Counted from the first letter of the stretch, positions 1-9,463 are shown. The stretch is DNA of 64,000 nucleotides from JALZHR01 sp036388475 (GCA_036388475.1 DASVRT010000116.1:1-64000); one strand, 5' to 3'. Notes: a model not told the origin generated them from the sequence alone. Numbers and translations: made by a program.

Positions 1-2460
1 CAAATCTCCATTGCTGCCAAACTGAAAGGCGGAGAAAGTATTATTAGAACTATTCAAACGATACCAGCCGCCGTCAGAAGGACGAAACACGGAAATATCG
101 GTTTTGCCGTCGCCGTCGAAATCCGCCGGCGCGATTAAATCGCCGCTTGCGCCGAATTGGACGGCAATAAAAGCGTTGTTCGAGCTTTGCGAGATATACC
201 AGCTTCCCGCCGAAGGACGAAAGACCGATAAATCCGCTTTCCCGTCGCCGTCATAATCGAACAAAGGTCTTTGCGTTTGAATTCTCCGGACTTCGATTTT
301 TGCGACAAACGCGTCAAAAACGGAATTTCCCGCGCCGTGATTAGGCTGAATCGGGTTCATCGTCGGCAAATTTGCTAAACCCTGATAAGTTACGCCCGTC
401 GCATAGATGCTGCCCGCGTTGTCGGCAGCGACTTCCGTTCCTTCACCCTGACCGAAGAATGTAGAGAAAACGAGCGCCGCGCCTGCCGGATTCAGCGAAG
501 CCATAAAAACGCAGTCGCCGTTGCTCGGACAATTTGATTGAAAAGGGCTGACCAGAGGAAAAGTCGTCGAGCGGGTTTGCCCGATGACGTGGGCGGTGTC
601 CGACGGGTCGACGGCGATGCCGAAAGCTTCGTCCCTGACGCTGCCGCCCAGATATGTCGAATAGACAAACGCCGTTCCGGTCGGATTAACTTTGGTCACG
701 AAAGCGTCGGGAGTGCCCTGACTCGTCGTTTGAAATGCTCCCGGCGTGGTCGGAAACGGAACGCTGGCGGCGCTCGACGATTCGGTGCGCCCGGTCACAT
801 ACGCGTTGCCGCGCGCGTCAACCGTGATGCCTCTGCCGACCTCGTCGATGCTGCCGCCCAGATATGTCGAATAAAGAAGCGACGTGCCGTTCGGGTTGAG
901 CTTCGTGACGAACGCATCGGAGCGCGCCAGATTGCAGCCCGTACAGGTCGGCTGCGCCGCGCCCGGCGTGATGGGAAAGGTGCTTGAAATCGTCGAACCC
1001 GTAATGTAAGCGTTGCCGAGCGCGTCAATTGCCAAATCGTTTGCCGGTCCCTCGCCGATGTAGGTCGAGTAAACCAGCGCCGAGCCAGTCGCGTTAAATT
1101 TCGTCACAAACGAGCACGACGGCGCGGAGCAACTACTGCTGAACGCTCCGGGCGTGGTCGGTAAATTCGCTCCGGCGTTTCCCGCGATAAAAGCCTCGCC
1201 GGTCGTTTTATCGACTTTCACCTCAAAACCGATGGTCGCGCCCGTGTAGGTCGAATAAACCAGCGCGTTGCCGCTCGCGTTTAATTTGAACAAAAACGAC
1301 TCGTCCGGCGAGTTAAAAGTCCGGTCAAAAGCGCCGGCGGTCGTCGGGAAACTGTTGGCGCCAAGCGTGCCGCCGGTCACGCCCGTGACGTAAATGTTGC
1401 CGCCGGCATCGACGTCGATGCCGTAGCCGATGTCGCCGACGCTGCCGCCGAAGTAGGTCGAATAGACGATGGCATTGCCCGCCGCGTTGATTTTCGTGAC
1501 GAAAACGTCGCCCGAACCGCCCGCGTTATTGGATTGCAAAGGATTGGCGGTCGGAAAATTAGTCGAAGTCGTCGAGCCGGTCACGTAAACATTACGCCCG
1601 GCGTCGACGGCGATGCTTCTGCCGCTGTCCGCGCCGCTGCCGCCGAGATACGTCGAATAAAGCAGAACCGGGTCAATCACGAGCGGCTGCGAGCGGTCGT
1701 AATCGCCGATTTCAAAACCGATTTTATTTTTACCTTTAAAAATATAATTTCCGGCGACGTATTTTCTATCGCCGTCGATTTCCTGGTAAATAACGGGTTG
1801 CTTTTGCACAATCTCCGCGTCGCCGACAGACAAAACAAGCTCGCCCGATTTACCGATTTCCAGTTTTTGCGCGCCTTCAAACGCCAGCGCGATTTGCTCG
1901 AAATCGGCTTCGGGCGCGACGATAAAATCGTATTCCAGCTCGCGCCCGTTGCCGTAAAAAACCTGGTCGATGCCCGGATAAACTTCCCTGTATCGAACGC
2001 TGGAAAAATTCGGAACGTCCCGTTTCCATTTCTCCGGCTCGCTGCCGACAAAATAGTTGCTTTTGCCCGCCAGCTCGTTCTGTCCGAAGACTTCCGGCGC
2101 TTGACTGCCGCCGTCAAGCCGCATTCTCAAAACGGCGGGCGGTGTTTGAAAATCGTTTTTCCGAAGCGACAAAACGGTTTCGCGCCCGGTCAGAAACAGC
2201 GCAAAGCCCTGCCCGCGCGAAATGAATTTGACCTGCTCGTCGGTTTGTCCGGCGTTCGCCTCGAAACTAAGCGGCAGCTCGCCGAAATCCGTCTTTATCG
2301 AAGGCGAAACAAATTCCCGTTTTGCCGGAAGCCGATAATTGATTTCATTCGAATTTTGCCGTTCCGCCAAGCCGTAAAAAATAAAAAAGCCGAATATTGC
2401 CAAAAACGCCGTCGCGCAAACAAACTTTGCCGCCTTTCTTTTGCAGAAATTGTTTATCAT
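1..2460 (-). CDS. SBBP/FG-GAP repeat surface protein, 3' end outside window
   Basis: Large secreted repeat protein read from an ATG at 2460 and still open at position 1 (820 codons visible). A GGGGG Shine-Dalgarno lies just upstream of the start. Residues about 13-29 form a hydrophobic export segment. Residues about 50-260 resemble the N-terminal domain usually found before SBBP repeats. From about 260 come repeated YSTYLGGS / YSTYFGGS units, each with a V-D-x-x-G-x-x-Y-V-T-G segment, typical SBBP beta-propeller blades. From about residue 730 there are FG-GAP/VCBS-type units (FDYDGDGKADLSVFRPS), calcium-binding DxDxDG-like loops of surface proteins. Such proteins are common in Acidobacteriota; the ligand is unknown. 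No frameshift was seen. Only short shadow ORFs exist in other frames. Confidence 0.88.
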   Translation of the reverse strand, partial: MINNFCKRKAAKFVCATAFLAIFGFFIFYGLAERQNSNEINYRLPAKREFVSPSIKTDFGELPLSFEANAGQTDEQVKFISRGQGFALFLTGRETVLSLRKNDFQTPPAVLRMRLDGGSQAPEVFGQNELAGKSNYFVGSEPEKWKRDVPNFSSVRYREVYPGIDQVFYGNGRELEYDFIVAPEADFEQIALAFEGAQKLEIGKSGELVLSVGDAEIVQKQPVIYQEIDGDRKYVAGNYIFKGKNKIGFEIGDYDRSQPLVIDPVLLYSTYLGGSGADSGRSIAVDAGRNVYVTGSTTSTNFPTANPLQSNNAGGSGDVFVTKINAAGNAIVYSTYFGGSVGDIGYGIDVDAGGNIYVTGVTGGTLGANSFPTTAGAFDRTFNSPDESFLFKLNASGNALVYSTYTGATIGFEVKVDKTTGEAFIAGNAGANLPTTPGAFSSSCSAPSCSFVTKFNATGSALVYSTYIGEGPANDLAIDALGNAYITGSTISSTFPITPGAAQPTCTGCNLARSDAFVTKLNPNGTSLLYSTYLGGSIDEVGRGITVDARGNAYVTGRTESSSAASVPFPTTPGAFQTTSQGTPDAFVTKVNPTGTAFVYSTYLGGSVRDEAFGIAVDPSDTAHVIGQTRSTTFPLVSPFQSNCPSNGDCVFMASLNPAGAALVFSTFFGQGEGTEVAADNAGSIYATGVTYQGLANLPTMNPIQPNHGAGNSVFDAFVAKIEVRRIQTQRPLFDYDGDGKADLSVFRPSAGSWYISQSSNNAFIAVQFGASGDLIAPADFDGDGKTDISVFRPSDGGWYRLNSSNNTFSAFQFGSNGDL

Positions 2461-2981
2461 AATTCCCCCTTTTCTATACAGTCGCGGATTCAGGGCATTT
2501 AAGACATTATGAATAAAAAATTTCTCATCGACAGATTTATTTTTAAATTTACCCGCAAATGGTCTGGCGGTTTCGCCCGACGGAAAAAGTTTCGCCTTTG
2601 TACGGGGCGACCGGCATCACGAGGCGGTTTTGCCGAAAGGCTTGCGCGAAAAGGCGGAAAAAATATTAAAGCGCCGGAAAAAGCCGTTCAATACATTAAT
2701 TCGGGCGTTAAGCGTATTTTCAGCGAAGCTCTGTTTTTATAGTTCTTTGCTTCGCTTAATCTGACTTTAGCTGTAACCTTAGACGAACTTTCCAGCTATT
2801 GACGAATGGGCGTTATACTTTCCGAGTCGTCACGATAGCCGATTAACGGAAACGTTCCGAAGCCGGATATTATATAAATCAAAACCGGCGGCGCGAAATC
2901 CGCCATATAAATGTTCGTTTTTCGATAAAATTATTTAGAAACAAAAGCAAAATTTTGCGCCGGCGACAGTCCTGTTAATTT
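2461..2981. other. Intergenic region between divergent genes
   Basis: 521 bases between the divergent SBBP protein and the Tudor-like protein. It should hold promoters for both. A 77-codon ORF at 2509-2742 (+) is basic, without recognisable motif or good ribosome site, so I do not call it a gene. No clear terminator or repeat was seen. Confidence 0.5.
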
Positions 2982-3410
2982 ATGAATAATTTCAAATTGA
3001 TGAGAGAAAGAAAAAAGCTGAAACGTTATCTGGGCGTAATTTTATGCGCGGTCGTTTTAATTGCGGGCGCGAACGTTTGTGCCGCGCAGGCGCGAAAGTG
3101 GAAAGCAGGCGACCGCGCTTTAGTGAATTGGAGTCAGGACGAATTCTGGTATCCGGCGACGATTACCAGAATCTCGCGTTCGCGCTACTACATCGTTTTC
3201 GACGACGGCGACGAAGAATGGACGACGCGCTCGCGCATAGCGCCTTTGAAATTAAGAATCGGTCGCCGCGTCTTCGCCGACCGCAAACACGAAGGCGATT
3301 ATTATCCGGGTCGGATTATTGCCGAAAGAAAAAATACGATTACGATTTTATACGACGACGGCGTTCGGGAAACGACGACGATTGCCGGCGTGAGGGTCAA
3401 ATGGCGATAG
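2982..3410 (+). CDS. Secreted tandem Tudor-like domain protein
   Basis: A 142-aa protein with a basic N-terminus and hydrophobic segment (residues about 17-35, ending near C-A-A-Q-A), a likely signal peptide; ATG codons at residues 1 and 7 are both possible starts. The mature part holds two similar modules, about 38-85 and 88-140. Each has the pattern W/G-x-x-V/A ... Y-P-A/G-x-I ... Y-Y-I-V-F-D-D-G-D or I-L-Y-D-D-G, the strand order of Tudor/SH3-like barrels (agenet-type). Eukaryotic Tudor folds bind methylated Arg/Lys. In a secreted bacterial protein the role is unknown, perhaps ligand or wall binding. No operon partner is evident. Confidence 0.75.
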   Translation: MNNFKLMRERKKLKRYLGVILCAVVLIAGANVCAAQARKWKAGDRALVNWSQDEFWYPATITRISRSRYYIVFDDGDEEWTTRSRIAPLKLRIGRRVFADRKHEGDYYPGRIIAERKNTITILYDDGVRETTTIAGVRVKWR

Positions 3411-3538
3411 CTTATTCCTGGAGACAAAGCCAGCCCGGCGGCATTGGCTTTATTAAAATCTGCGCCGCGCGCGTGTGCCGCACTGACAGGATTTGAAGCG
3501 ACCGTCAAAACCGGCGAGCTTCGGAGTGATTTACGTTT

Positions 3539-4021
3539 ATGATGAATTTACCGCTTAATGAAAACCTGCTGAACGCCGAACGCAGGTTGAAAAAAGCGAC
3601 CTGCGACAATATCGTCGAGCTTTGCGAAAAATATCTTCAAGCGCTGAACGAATATCGCGACGAGCTTTATAAATTTCGCGGCACGCCGGAAATCAATCTG
3701 CAACAGTCGTCGCCGCTGACGCGCGCGCAGGTCGAGCAAAAGAGAAACGCCATTCGCACGGAACTGGAAAGCATCACGCGCAAGCGCAATGAAACCGAAG
3801 CCTTGCTTCAATCCTTCACCTCGATAAACGGTTACGAGGCGGTCAATACATTAAACCGGCTCGAATACAAAGGATTTACCAGTTGGGAGCTGCGGGCAAA
3901 CCAGGTTCGCCCGAGAAACGATGATAACAACGAGCGAATGACTATCGCGGAAGCCGTCGCGACGGCAAGCCGGCTGCGCCGCGAAGCATACGTTACATAT
4001 CAGGCTACTTTTCTGCGGTAG
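3539..4021 (+). CDS. Hypothetical helical protein
   Basis: 160 aa with no family recognised. It begins with two adjacent ATGs; a GGAG at 3523-3526 supports either. No signal peptide or membrane segment is seen. Residues 10-60 and 75-110 are rich in charged heptad-like patterns (LTRAQVEQKRNAIRTELESI), predicting an antiparallel coiled coil. The C-terminal 40 residues are also helical. It is about 100 bases upstream of the STAS gene in the same direction and may share its transcript, which would place it near partner-switch signalling; this is inference only. Confidence 0.6.
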   Translation: MMNLPLNENLLNAERRLKKATCDNIVELCEKYLQALNEYRDELYKFRGTPEINLQQSSPLTRAQVEQKRNAIRTELESITRKRNETEALLQSFTSINGYEAVNTLNRLEYKGFTSWELRANQVRPRNDDNNERMTIAEAVATASRLRREAYVTYQATFLR

Positions 4022-4117
4022 CCGAAAAAAAGGGCGGGCGGTTTAATTTGAAACTTCGACAATATAAAAACCGTTTAATTTATACGCACCACTTGAAAAT
4101 AAAAAAGGAAAAATCTT

Positions 4118-4501
4118 ATGACCAATCTTAGTATTACCGAACGCCGGAACGGCGACATTATCATTTTGGATTTAGACGGGAAAATAAAGCTCGGAGACGG
4201 CTGCGCCGAACTTCACAAGGCTCTCCGCCTTTTGCTGGAAAGAGGCGAAAAGAAAGCTCTGCTGAATCTGGAAAAGGTTTCTTATATAGATTCGAGCGGG
4301 CTCGGCGAGCTGGTCAGCGGTTACGCCGCCTTTAAAAGAAACGAAGCAGAGATGAAGCTGCTTCATTTATCGCAGAGCGTTCATCAATTGATGGTATTGA
4401 CAAAACTCCTGACGGTTTTTCAGATTTACGACAACGAAACGGCGGCAATCGAGAATTTCGACGCGGCGGCTAATCCTGCTCACGTCAGCCGTTTATCGTA
4501 A
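4118..4501 (+). CDS. STAS-domain anti-anti-sigma factor
   Basis: 127 aa, the usual size for SpoIIAA/RsbV-type antagonists. The full length is one STAS domain: beta-strands at residues 13-24, then Y-I-D-S-S-G-L-G-E-L at 56-65, the classic phosphorylation loop with the acceptor Ser at 59/60, then a helix and a final helix-strand. An AAGGAAAA ribosome site precedes the ATG. Members of this family bind an anti-sigma kinase and so free a sigma factor. No cognate RsbW-like kinase is adjacent, so its partner must lie elsewhere. Confidence 0.88.
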   Translation: MTNLSITERRNGDIIILDLDGKIKLGDGCAELHKALRLLLERGEKKALLNLEKVSYIDSSGLGELVSGYAAFKRNEAEMKLLHLSQSVHQLMVLTKLLTVFQIYDNETAAIENFDAAANPAHVSRLS

Positions 4502-4787
4502 AGGCGCCGATTTCCCGCCGTTTTCCGAGCGTCAAATCAACGGCAAAATAGCTGATGATTTGACGCGGAGTTTTTCGTTCGGATATTTTCGCATCCCGGT
4601 AATATCGGTTTAATTGTTTCAGGACAGCCGCCGCCAGGCTTATCATCGCTTGTTTGTTGGCTGCTCTCATCTCTTTTTTAAAACCTTTTGCCTCAAACAA
4701 CCGATTTCCTTCGGTTTTCAAATCTCTTTCAGGACGCCGCTTTAAAATTCCGCAATGCCTTTGCAAAAAAATTGATAATCTTTCCAC
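4485..4787 (-). CDS. Hypothetical basic protein, doubtful
   Basis: A 100-codon ORF convergent with the STAS gene and overlapping its end by 17 bases. The product is basic and helical with no recognised domain and no strong ribosome site. It fills a space otherwise empty, but composition alone does not separate it from chance. Confidence 0.3.
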   Translation of the reverse strand: MERLSIFLQRHCGILKRRPERDLKTEGNRLFEAKGFKKEMRAANKQAMISLAAAVLKQLNRYYRDAKISERKTPRQIISYFAVDLTLGKRREIGAFTING

Positions 4788-5451
4788 ACCTGTGCTAAAT
4801 ATTGTCCGCCAACTTTAAATAAAATTAAAGAAAGAATGTTCGGGAAAATAAAGTGTATTTTCCGTATCATTCATCCGGGTAATTCCGATATTTATAAAGT
4901 GGAATGAAAATTAAGCAATTGAAAGCAGTATTTCCGGAGACGACGTTTGAATCTGACCGAAAAACGCCGGGATTAGCGACCGGCTAAGACTTTTTCCGGC
5001 GGAGACCGGCAGGACATAAAAAAAATAAGGAAGCGTTTGGCGGCGCGCCCGGAAATTGAAAACCGATTGGGTCTCGTTATGTAATCCGGGTTCGATTTCA
5101 GGCGGCGGCGTAAATTTATACGGCTTATAAAAATATTTGATAAATATCTTGACAAATTATATAAAATAGCTTTTAATCCTTATCAATTTAGAGCGGCTTT
5201 GCCCATAAAGATAGGATTAGTCAATAAAGTCAATTTTGCTTTCCTGAATTTACTGCCTTTGTGATTTTTCAATTCCAAACTTTGTGCGCCTGCCTGCAAA
5301 GCAATAACATTTGCTGATTTTATAGTCGAAGCCAATTAAAAGATAAAAATACGCTTTGCGTAACGCGTTTGAAATGCTTGAATAATCGGACAAGGTAAAA
5401 GCAGCGCGGATTTACATCACGGCTAAAAAATCGTTTAACCAAACCGAATAT
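4788..5451. other. Long leader/intergenic region before the DNase II operon
   Basis: 664 bases without a credible gene. A 60-codon ORF at 4973-5155 (-) looks random. It contains one good sigma70-type promoter (annotated separately) about 275 bases before the operon start, leaving a long untranslated leader in which I see no recognised riboswitch. Confidence 0.5.
5149..5177 (+). promoter_or_regulatory. Candidate sigma70 promoter of the DNase II operon
   Basis: TTGACA at 5149-5154, 17-base spacer, TTTAAT at 5172-5177. The consensus -35, ideal spacing and AT-rich surroundings make it the best promoter seen upstream of the seven-gene operon. Its distance of about 275 bases from the first ATG means a long leader. 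Confidence 0.5.
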
Positions 5452-6558
5452 ATGAAAAACCAAAGCAATACCTTATCGGCAATGGACGATAACGGGAATC
5501 CGGTTGACTGGTGGTTTCTTTACAAAGTCGCCGGCAAATCAGTCGCCAGCGACGGCAGCAAGGCGACCGGAAATGAATACGTTTATTTTGATTCTTCCGG
5601 TCCTCAGGGAAAAAAACTGACCTTATCGCCGCACCTGATGAGCGATGCCTCGAAAGGGGCGGTCTCGAATACGCTTAATCAAATTTACAACAACCTCGAT
5701 GATCCTGATTTGGGATGGTTTTTTTACAATGACGAAGACCCCATCACCGAAAAGACAAACAGCGAGCGCGGACATACCAAAGGCGTATTATGTTTTAATC
5801 TCGAAACGAACTCCGCCTTCTGGATGATACATTCAACGCCCAAATTTTCACTGAAAGACGCCTACGGCTTTCCGGAAACCGCGACGGGAAACGGGCAGAC
5901 ATTTTTGTGTATAACTTTGAAAGACGCCGACACGGCGAAAGCCATCGCCGCCCAAATGTACGTCGCCCAACAACCGAATGTGTTTCTCGCTTCGAAAGTC
6001 CCCGCTTCGATGGATAGCGACGACCCGCGCGCGCAGCTGATTAATAATACGGTTGCGCCGGGAAAAACGAGTTACGCCAATTTCATCACCTTTACATCGC
6101 GGGCAGGCCAATCCTTCAAATGCATCGCGCGCAACAAATACTGGGACACCGCCGGAGACGATGATTTTTATAACGACCTGGTCGGACCGGCGCTCGGCGA
6201 GAGTCTGGAAGTGGAAACCTGGGAGCACGACCCTGTTCCCGGCGATATGGATGACGACAAGGTGCATACGGTTAACGCGATGAAAGAAGTCAATCTCGCG
6301 CCGTTGGGCTTTACTCCTTCATTTGCCTGGTCGGAGGAAAATGACCACGCCAAGCTTGCCGTCTCTGCCCAGAATGAACCTGTCAAATATGTCTGCGTCG
6401 GCGATTTGAATTTCACGATTGCTCAGGAAAAACGCAGCGGAGGAACGGTCGCCTTTATCAACGATGATTTATGGGCAAGCATTTCTGAAATTTTATGCGC
6501 CGCCGACACTCTTTCCAACAGCCCAAAAGCAAGAATTAAAAAAAATAAAAACATATGA
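5452..6558 (+). CDS. DNase II family endonuclease
   Basis: 368 aa, the length of eukaryotic DNase II. Family hallmarks are seen in order: a G-N-P-V-D-W-W-F-L-Y-K start (residues 14-25), G-x-x-Y-x-Y-F-D-S (40-48), the first catalytic H-x-K in R-G-H-T-K-G-V-L (H108, K110), F-W-M-I-H-S-T-P-K-F (123-132), N-G-Q-T-F-L-C (147-153), and a second H-x-K in D-H-A-K (H299, K301). Both catalytic pairs of the PLD-like fold are thus kept. The family hydrolyses double-stranded DNA without metal, leaving 3'-phosphates. Unlike lysosomal DNase II, no signal peptide is present, and a stop codon 60-70 bases upstream leaves no room for one. The stop overlaps the next start (ATGA), indicating translational coupling. 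Confidence 0.85.
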   Translation: MKNQSNTLSAMDDNGNPVDWWFLYKVAGKSVASDGSKATGNEYVYFDSSGPQGKKLTLSPHLMSDASKGAVSNTLNQIYNNLDDPDLGWFFYNDEDPITEKTNSERGHTKGVLCFNLETNSAFWMIHSTPKFSLKDAYGFPETATGNGQTFLCITLKDADTAKAIAAQMYVAQQPNVFLASKVPASMDSDDPRAQLINNTVAPGKTSYANFITFTSRAGQSFKCIARNKYWDTAGDDDFYNDLVGPALGESLEVETWEHDPVPGDMDDDKVHTVNAMKEVNLAPLGFTPSFAWSEENDHAKLAVSAQNEPVKYVCVGDLNFTIAQEKRSGGTVAFINDDLWASISEILCAADTLSNSPKARIKKNKNI

Positions 6559-9461
6559 ATAATCAGTCCACCGACAATCCGGCAAATCCGACGGATTCAA
6601 GCTCATCCACCGTTTCCAGTAACTTTAAGACCAGACACACGGATGTCGCCGCCGCATCCTATTCCGCCGCCGAAACAAAATTACCGAAAATAGACTGGTC
6701 ATTGATAGGTCAGCAAGCGCCCGTGAAATTACCTGTCGCGGCGCGGCAGGCTGACGACCCGCTGCCGCCGGCGGATTGGGTAATCATTACCTGGACCAGC
6801 GCGGAATGGCGCGCTTTAGACCACGTATTTCTGAACAGCAATCAGGAAAGCAGCTCCTACGATTCCAAATGGAAAGCCGAATGGCATCAATATTCGCGCG
6901 GCGCGCACGATTATGCGGCTGACCCGAAATCGGGACAATTGTGGGGTCAGTTCCAATTGGTGGAAATAACCGACCAGAGCAATCGCCCGTGGCGAGTTCT
7001 TTTATTTAAATCCAATTCGCATCTGGCTCATCCGCCGTGGGTCGCGGGGCTTTCGGCAATGATGAAATGTATATTGACCGATACCGAAGCGAAACGAGTA
7101 TATACCATCGGGACGGCGGGCGGCGCTCGTCTCAGTCAATGTCTCGGCGACAGCGTCATCACCAATACGGCGATACTGGAATTGCAGCGCCCGCAAAATA
7201 CCATCGACAACGACAACGGCGCGGCGTTTCGATGCCCGACCTGGTATCCGAGCACTAAACTCGTCGACGAAGTCCAAAGTAAATTGTTATTAAAACTCGA
7301 TTCAATCGTGACGCCTTCCGCGCTCGATAATTTATTTGCACAGCTTAAGGCAAAACACGCCGACGATTCTTCCGTTTCCGGATTATCTTTAAATGATTTG
7401 GTGAATGACGCCATCGACCCGGCGCATTTAAATGCGCCTAAAATACTATCTTTGAAGGACGTTCCCTTATTGACGACGGATTTTTATTTTATCGCCGACG
7501 GGGACAGCGCCGACGCTTTTGCTTTTTTGGAAATGGACGACGCGATTATCGCGCGCGAAGCCAATGCGCTGAAGGTGGAATTTGCGTGTATCAGAAATAT
7601 TTCCGACCCGGTCGTTCCTCACGTCACGCAATCGGGCGCGCCGATTTCAGATGCCGTTCGAGGCGACTGGTCGGGATTGATTTACAGCAATTTCGGATTG
7701 TATACCAGCTTCAACGGAGCTTTAGCCACCTGGGCGACCGTCGCCGGCGAAGGCAGCAAAACATATATCCCGAAACGCTTCCAGACGTCGCCGGGCGAAT
7801 CCGACCCGCTGGAAATAAAGCTGGTGTATCAGGTTACTTCCTGCGGAACCTGTAAATTTTTCTTCCCCGACAAGAAAGAAGACCAGGTTTACGGACCTTA
7901 CACGTCGTTCGATTTCGACGTTAACGTGCCTTATACCGCCGAGCGTCCGCCCGACGCATACAACGCTCCGTGGACATTGGGGCGAACGAACACGCCTGCT
8001 TTTCCGAATCCGGAAGTGATTGACGGATGCCGTAAAGCGCCGATAATGACGATAGGCATAAACCCGAATCTGACCGCCTTTGCGCCCGGTCAAAACGGCG
8101 CGCCGTGGGCGTATCCGAATTTCAGCTCCGACGATAATACAAATCTCTGGGCTAAATATGCGTGGTATTATCGCTATCGTTCCGTGTATCAGGAAAAACT
8201 GTCGCTGGAATTTGTCAAAAAATATATTCTTCCCGATGGTCAGGTCGTGGCTCCGCAGGGCGGCAAAGTAACGTCGGCGACGCGAATTGACGAAAATCAA
8301 AGCTGGTCTTTTACAGTCCGCTACGACGGTTTCGCGGACGACAGCAAAATTTCGCTCGGCGGCGCGCCGGGCGATTTTCCGTATATGCTGTTTTTTGATA
8401 CGGCAGAACCGAATAACGTCTTTGCGGCGGGCGACGTTCTCGCCGCTCAGGTTGCCGTTCCCGAAGGCATTCAGGTCGAGATAATGCAGGAAGAACAGGG
8501 ATATTATATGCAGTTTGTCCCGACGCTCCGGCAATTTGAAAATTACCTTAAATTGAAAGGTCACGCCGAAGCCGATTTACAAATCGGAGAAGACGTTTCG
8601 CAGATTGATATGGTCGCCTGCGCGTCGCCGCACTGGACGCAAGGGTATCTCGGCAATCAGATGAGCGTCATCGTCGAGAACTGCATTTCCAAAAACGCGT
8701 GGGTCGTCAAACAATTCGTTCAGTCGCGTCCAGCCGTCCTGTTTATCGTCAGCGAATCGAGCTGGAATATGTTTCACGAAATCTTCGGCAAATTCGTCGA
8801 CCCGGGTAAAATTTCCCAATATCCGGCAGACCAGTCTTATACTTTGCTCAGAGAAACTACCAATCTCGATAATCCGGTCTATTTGAGATTCGATTTCACG
8901 ATTGACGGCGTGGCGTATCAAAGCAAAACGCGAATCGTTATCACGCCTCATTTTTCGTTTAATACCAATTTCATTCCGCAATATAGATTTAGCCCGACCG
9001 AGTTTGCCGCTATTGCCGGTTTGCCGGATTTTGCGGCGGCTATCGACAGCGAAAACGGATTTACCATTTTGGACGCCGACCCGTCGCATCCGAATTATTA
9101 TCGCGAAATACAAGTGCAAAATGCCGCCGCTTCGATGGCGAATCTGAAGGCGAAATTCCCTGTCCTGTATAACACGCTGGAGCCGTATTATTACGACCCG
9201 CACGCCTCGATGTCTTCGGTTTTAATGAAAATGTATGACGACGGCGAAATGAGTTACGACGAAACGAAACGTTACTTGAACCGAACCGAAGGCGCGTGCA
9301 AATTCTGCGTCAATCAATACTGGCAGTTTCCGAACGAATGCCGTTACGGCAAGCCGGTCGAGCCGTCGCCGCCCGCCGGTTATCTTGAAAAAGTGGCGGC
9401 TTATATCGTCGAAAACGGACGCGTTGAGAAAAAACACGAGCCGATTATCAAAACCGATTAA
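6555..9461 (+). CDS. PNP-domain protein with Cys-rich UDG-like C-terminal half
   Basis: 968 aa. Residues about 70-360 form a nucleoside-phosphorylase (PNP/MTAN) domain: Y-T-I-G-T-A-G-G (183-190) followed by L-G-D-S-V, L-E-M-D-D-A (325-330) matching the ribose-binding E-M-E, and R-N-I-S-D-P (347-352) with the base-contacting Asp. Residues 425-810 are unassigned but follow the layout of Fe-S uracil-DNA glycosylases: C430-x2-C433, G-I-N-P-N ... P-G (501-512), A-Y-P-N-F (519-523), C689 in A-C-A-S-P-H, C710 before a helix, S-R-P-A-V-L-F-I-V-S (724-733), and T-P-H-F-S (797-801). A tail Cys cluster sits at 915, 918 and 929. The PNP call is firm, the UDG call tentative. No signal peptide. It overlaps the DNase II stop by 4 bases. 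Confidence 0.72.
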   Translation: MNNQSTDNPANPTDSSSSTVSSNFKTRHTDVAAASYSAAETKLPKIDWSLIGQQAPVKLPVAARQADDPLPPADWVIITWTSAEWRALDHVFLNSNQESSSYDSKWKAEWHQYSRGAHDYAADPKSGQLWGQFQLVEITDQSNRPWRVLLFKSNSHLAHPPWVAGLSAMMKCILTDTEAKRVYTIGTAGGARLSQCLGDSVITNTAILELQRPQNTIDNDNGAAFRCPTWYPSTKLVDEVQSKLLLKLDSIVTPSALDNLFAQLKAKHADDSSVSGLSLNDLVNDAIDPAHLNAPKILSLKDVPLLTTDFYFIADGDSADAFAFLEMDDAIIAREANALKVEFACIRNISDPVVPHVTQSGAPISDAVRGDWSGLIYSNFGLYTSFNGALATWATVAGEGSKTYIPKRFQTSPGESDPLEIKLVYQVTSCGTCKFFFPDKKEDQVYGPYTSFDFDVNVPYTAERPPDAYNAPWTLGRTNTPAFPNPEVIDGCRKAPIMTIGINPNLTAFAPGQNGAPWAYPNFSSDDNTNLWAKYAWYYRYRSVYQEKLSLEFVKKYILPDGQVVAPQGGKVTSATRIDENQSWSFTVRYDGFADDSKISLGGAPGDFPYMLFFDTAEPNNVFAAGDVLAAQVAVPEGIQVEIMQEEQGYYMQFVPTLRQFENYLKLKGHAEADLQIGEDVSQIDMVACASPHWTQGYLGNQMSVIVENCISKNAWVVKQFVQSRPAVLFIVSESSWNMFHEIFGKFVDPGKISQYPADQSYTLLRETTNLDNPVYLRFDFTIDGVAYQSKTRIVITPHFSFNTNFIPQYRFSPTEFAAIAGLPDFAAAIDSENGFTILDADPSHPNYYREIQVQNAAASMANLKAKFPVLYNTLEPYYYDPHASMSSVLMKMYDDGEMSYDETKRYLNRTEGACKFCVNQYWQFPNECRYGKPVEPSPPAGYLEKVAAYIVENGRVEKKHEPIIKTD

Positions 9462-9463
9462 TT

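Noticed and set aside
538..987. 149-codon plus-strand ORF
   Set aside because: Antisense shadow of the SBBP repeat gene; Arg-rich and repetitive with its codon pattern.
1534..2502. 322-codon plus-strand ORF
   Set aside because: Long but wholly antisense to the SBBP protein, which has clear domains and a ribosome site.
3044..3496. 150-codon ORF overlapping the Tudor-like gene
   Set aside because: Different frame of the same region; Arg-rich, no signal peptide, no domain.
4788..5451. Leader of the DNase II operon considered as a retron or CRISPR-like array
   Set aside because: No repeat units, no reverse transcriptase and no long self-complementary structure.
7722..8564. 280-codon minus-strand ORF
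   Set aside because: Antisense to the PNP/UDG-like gene; basic, random composition.
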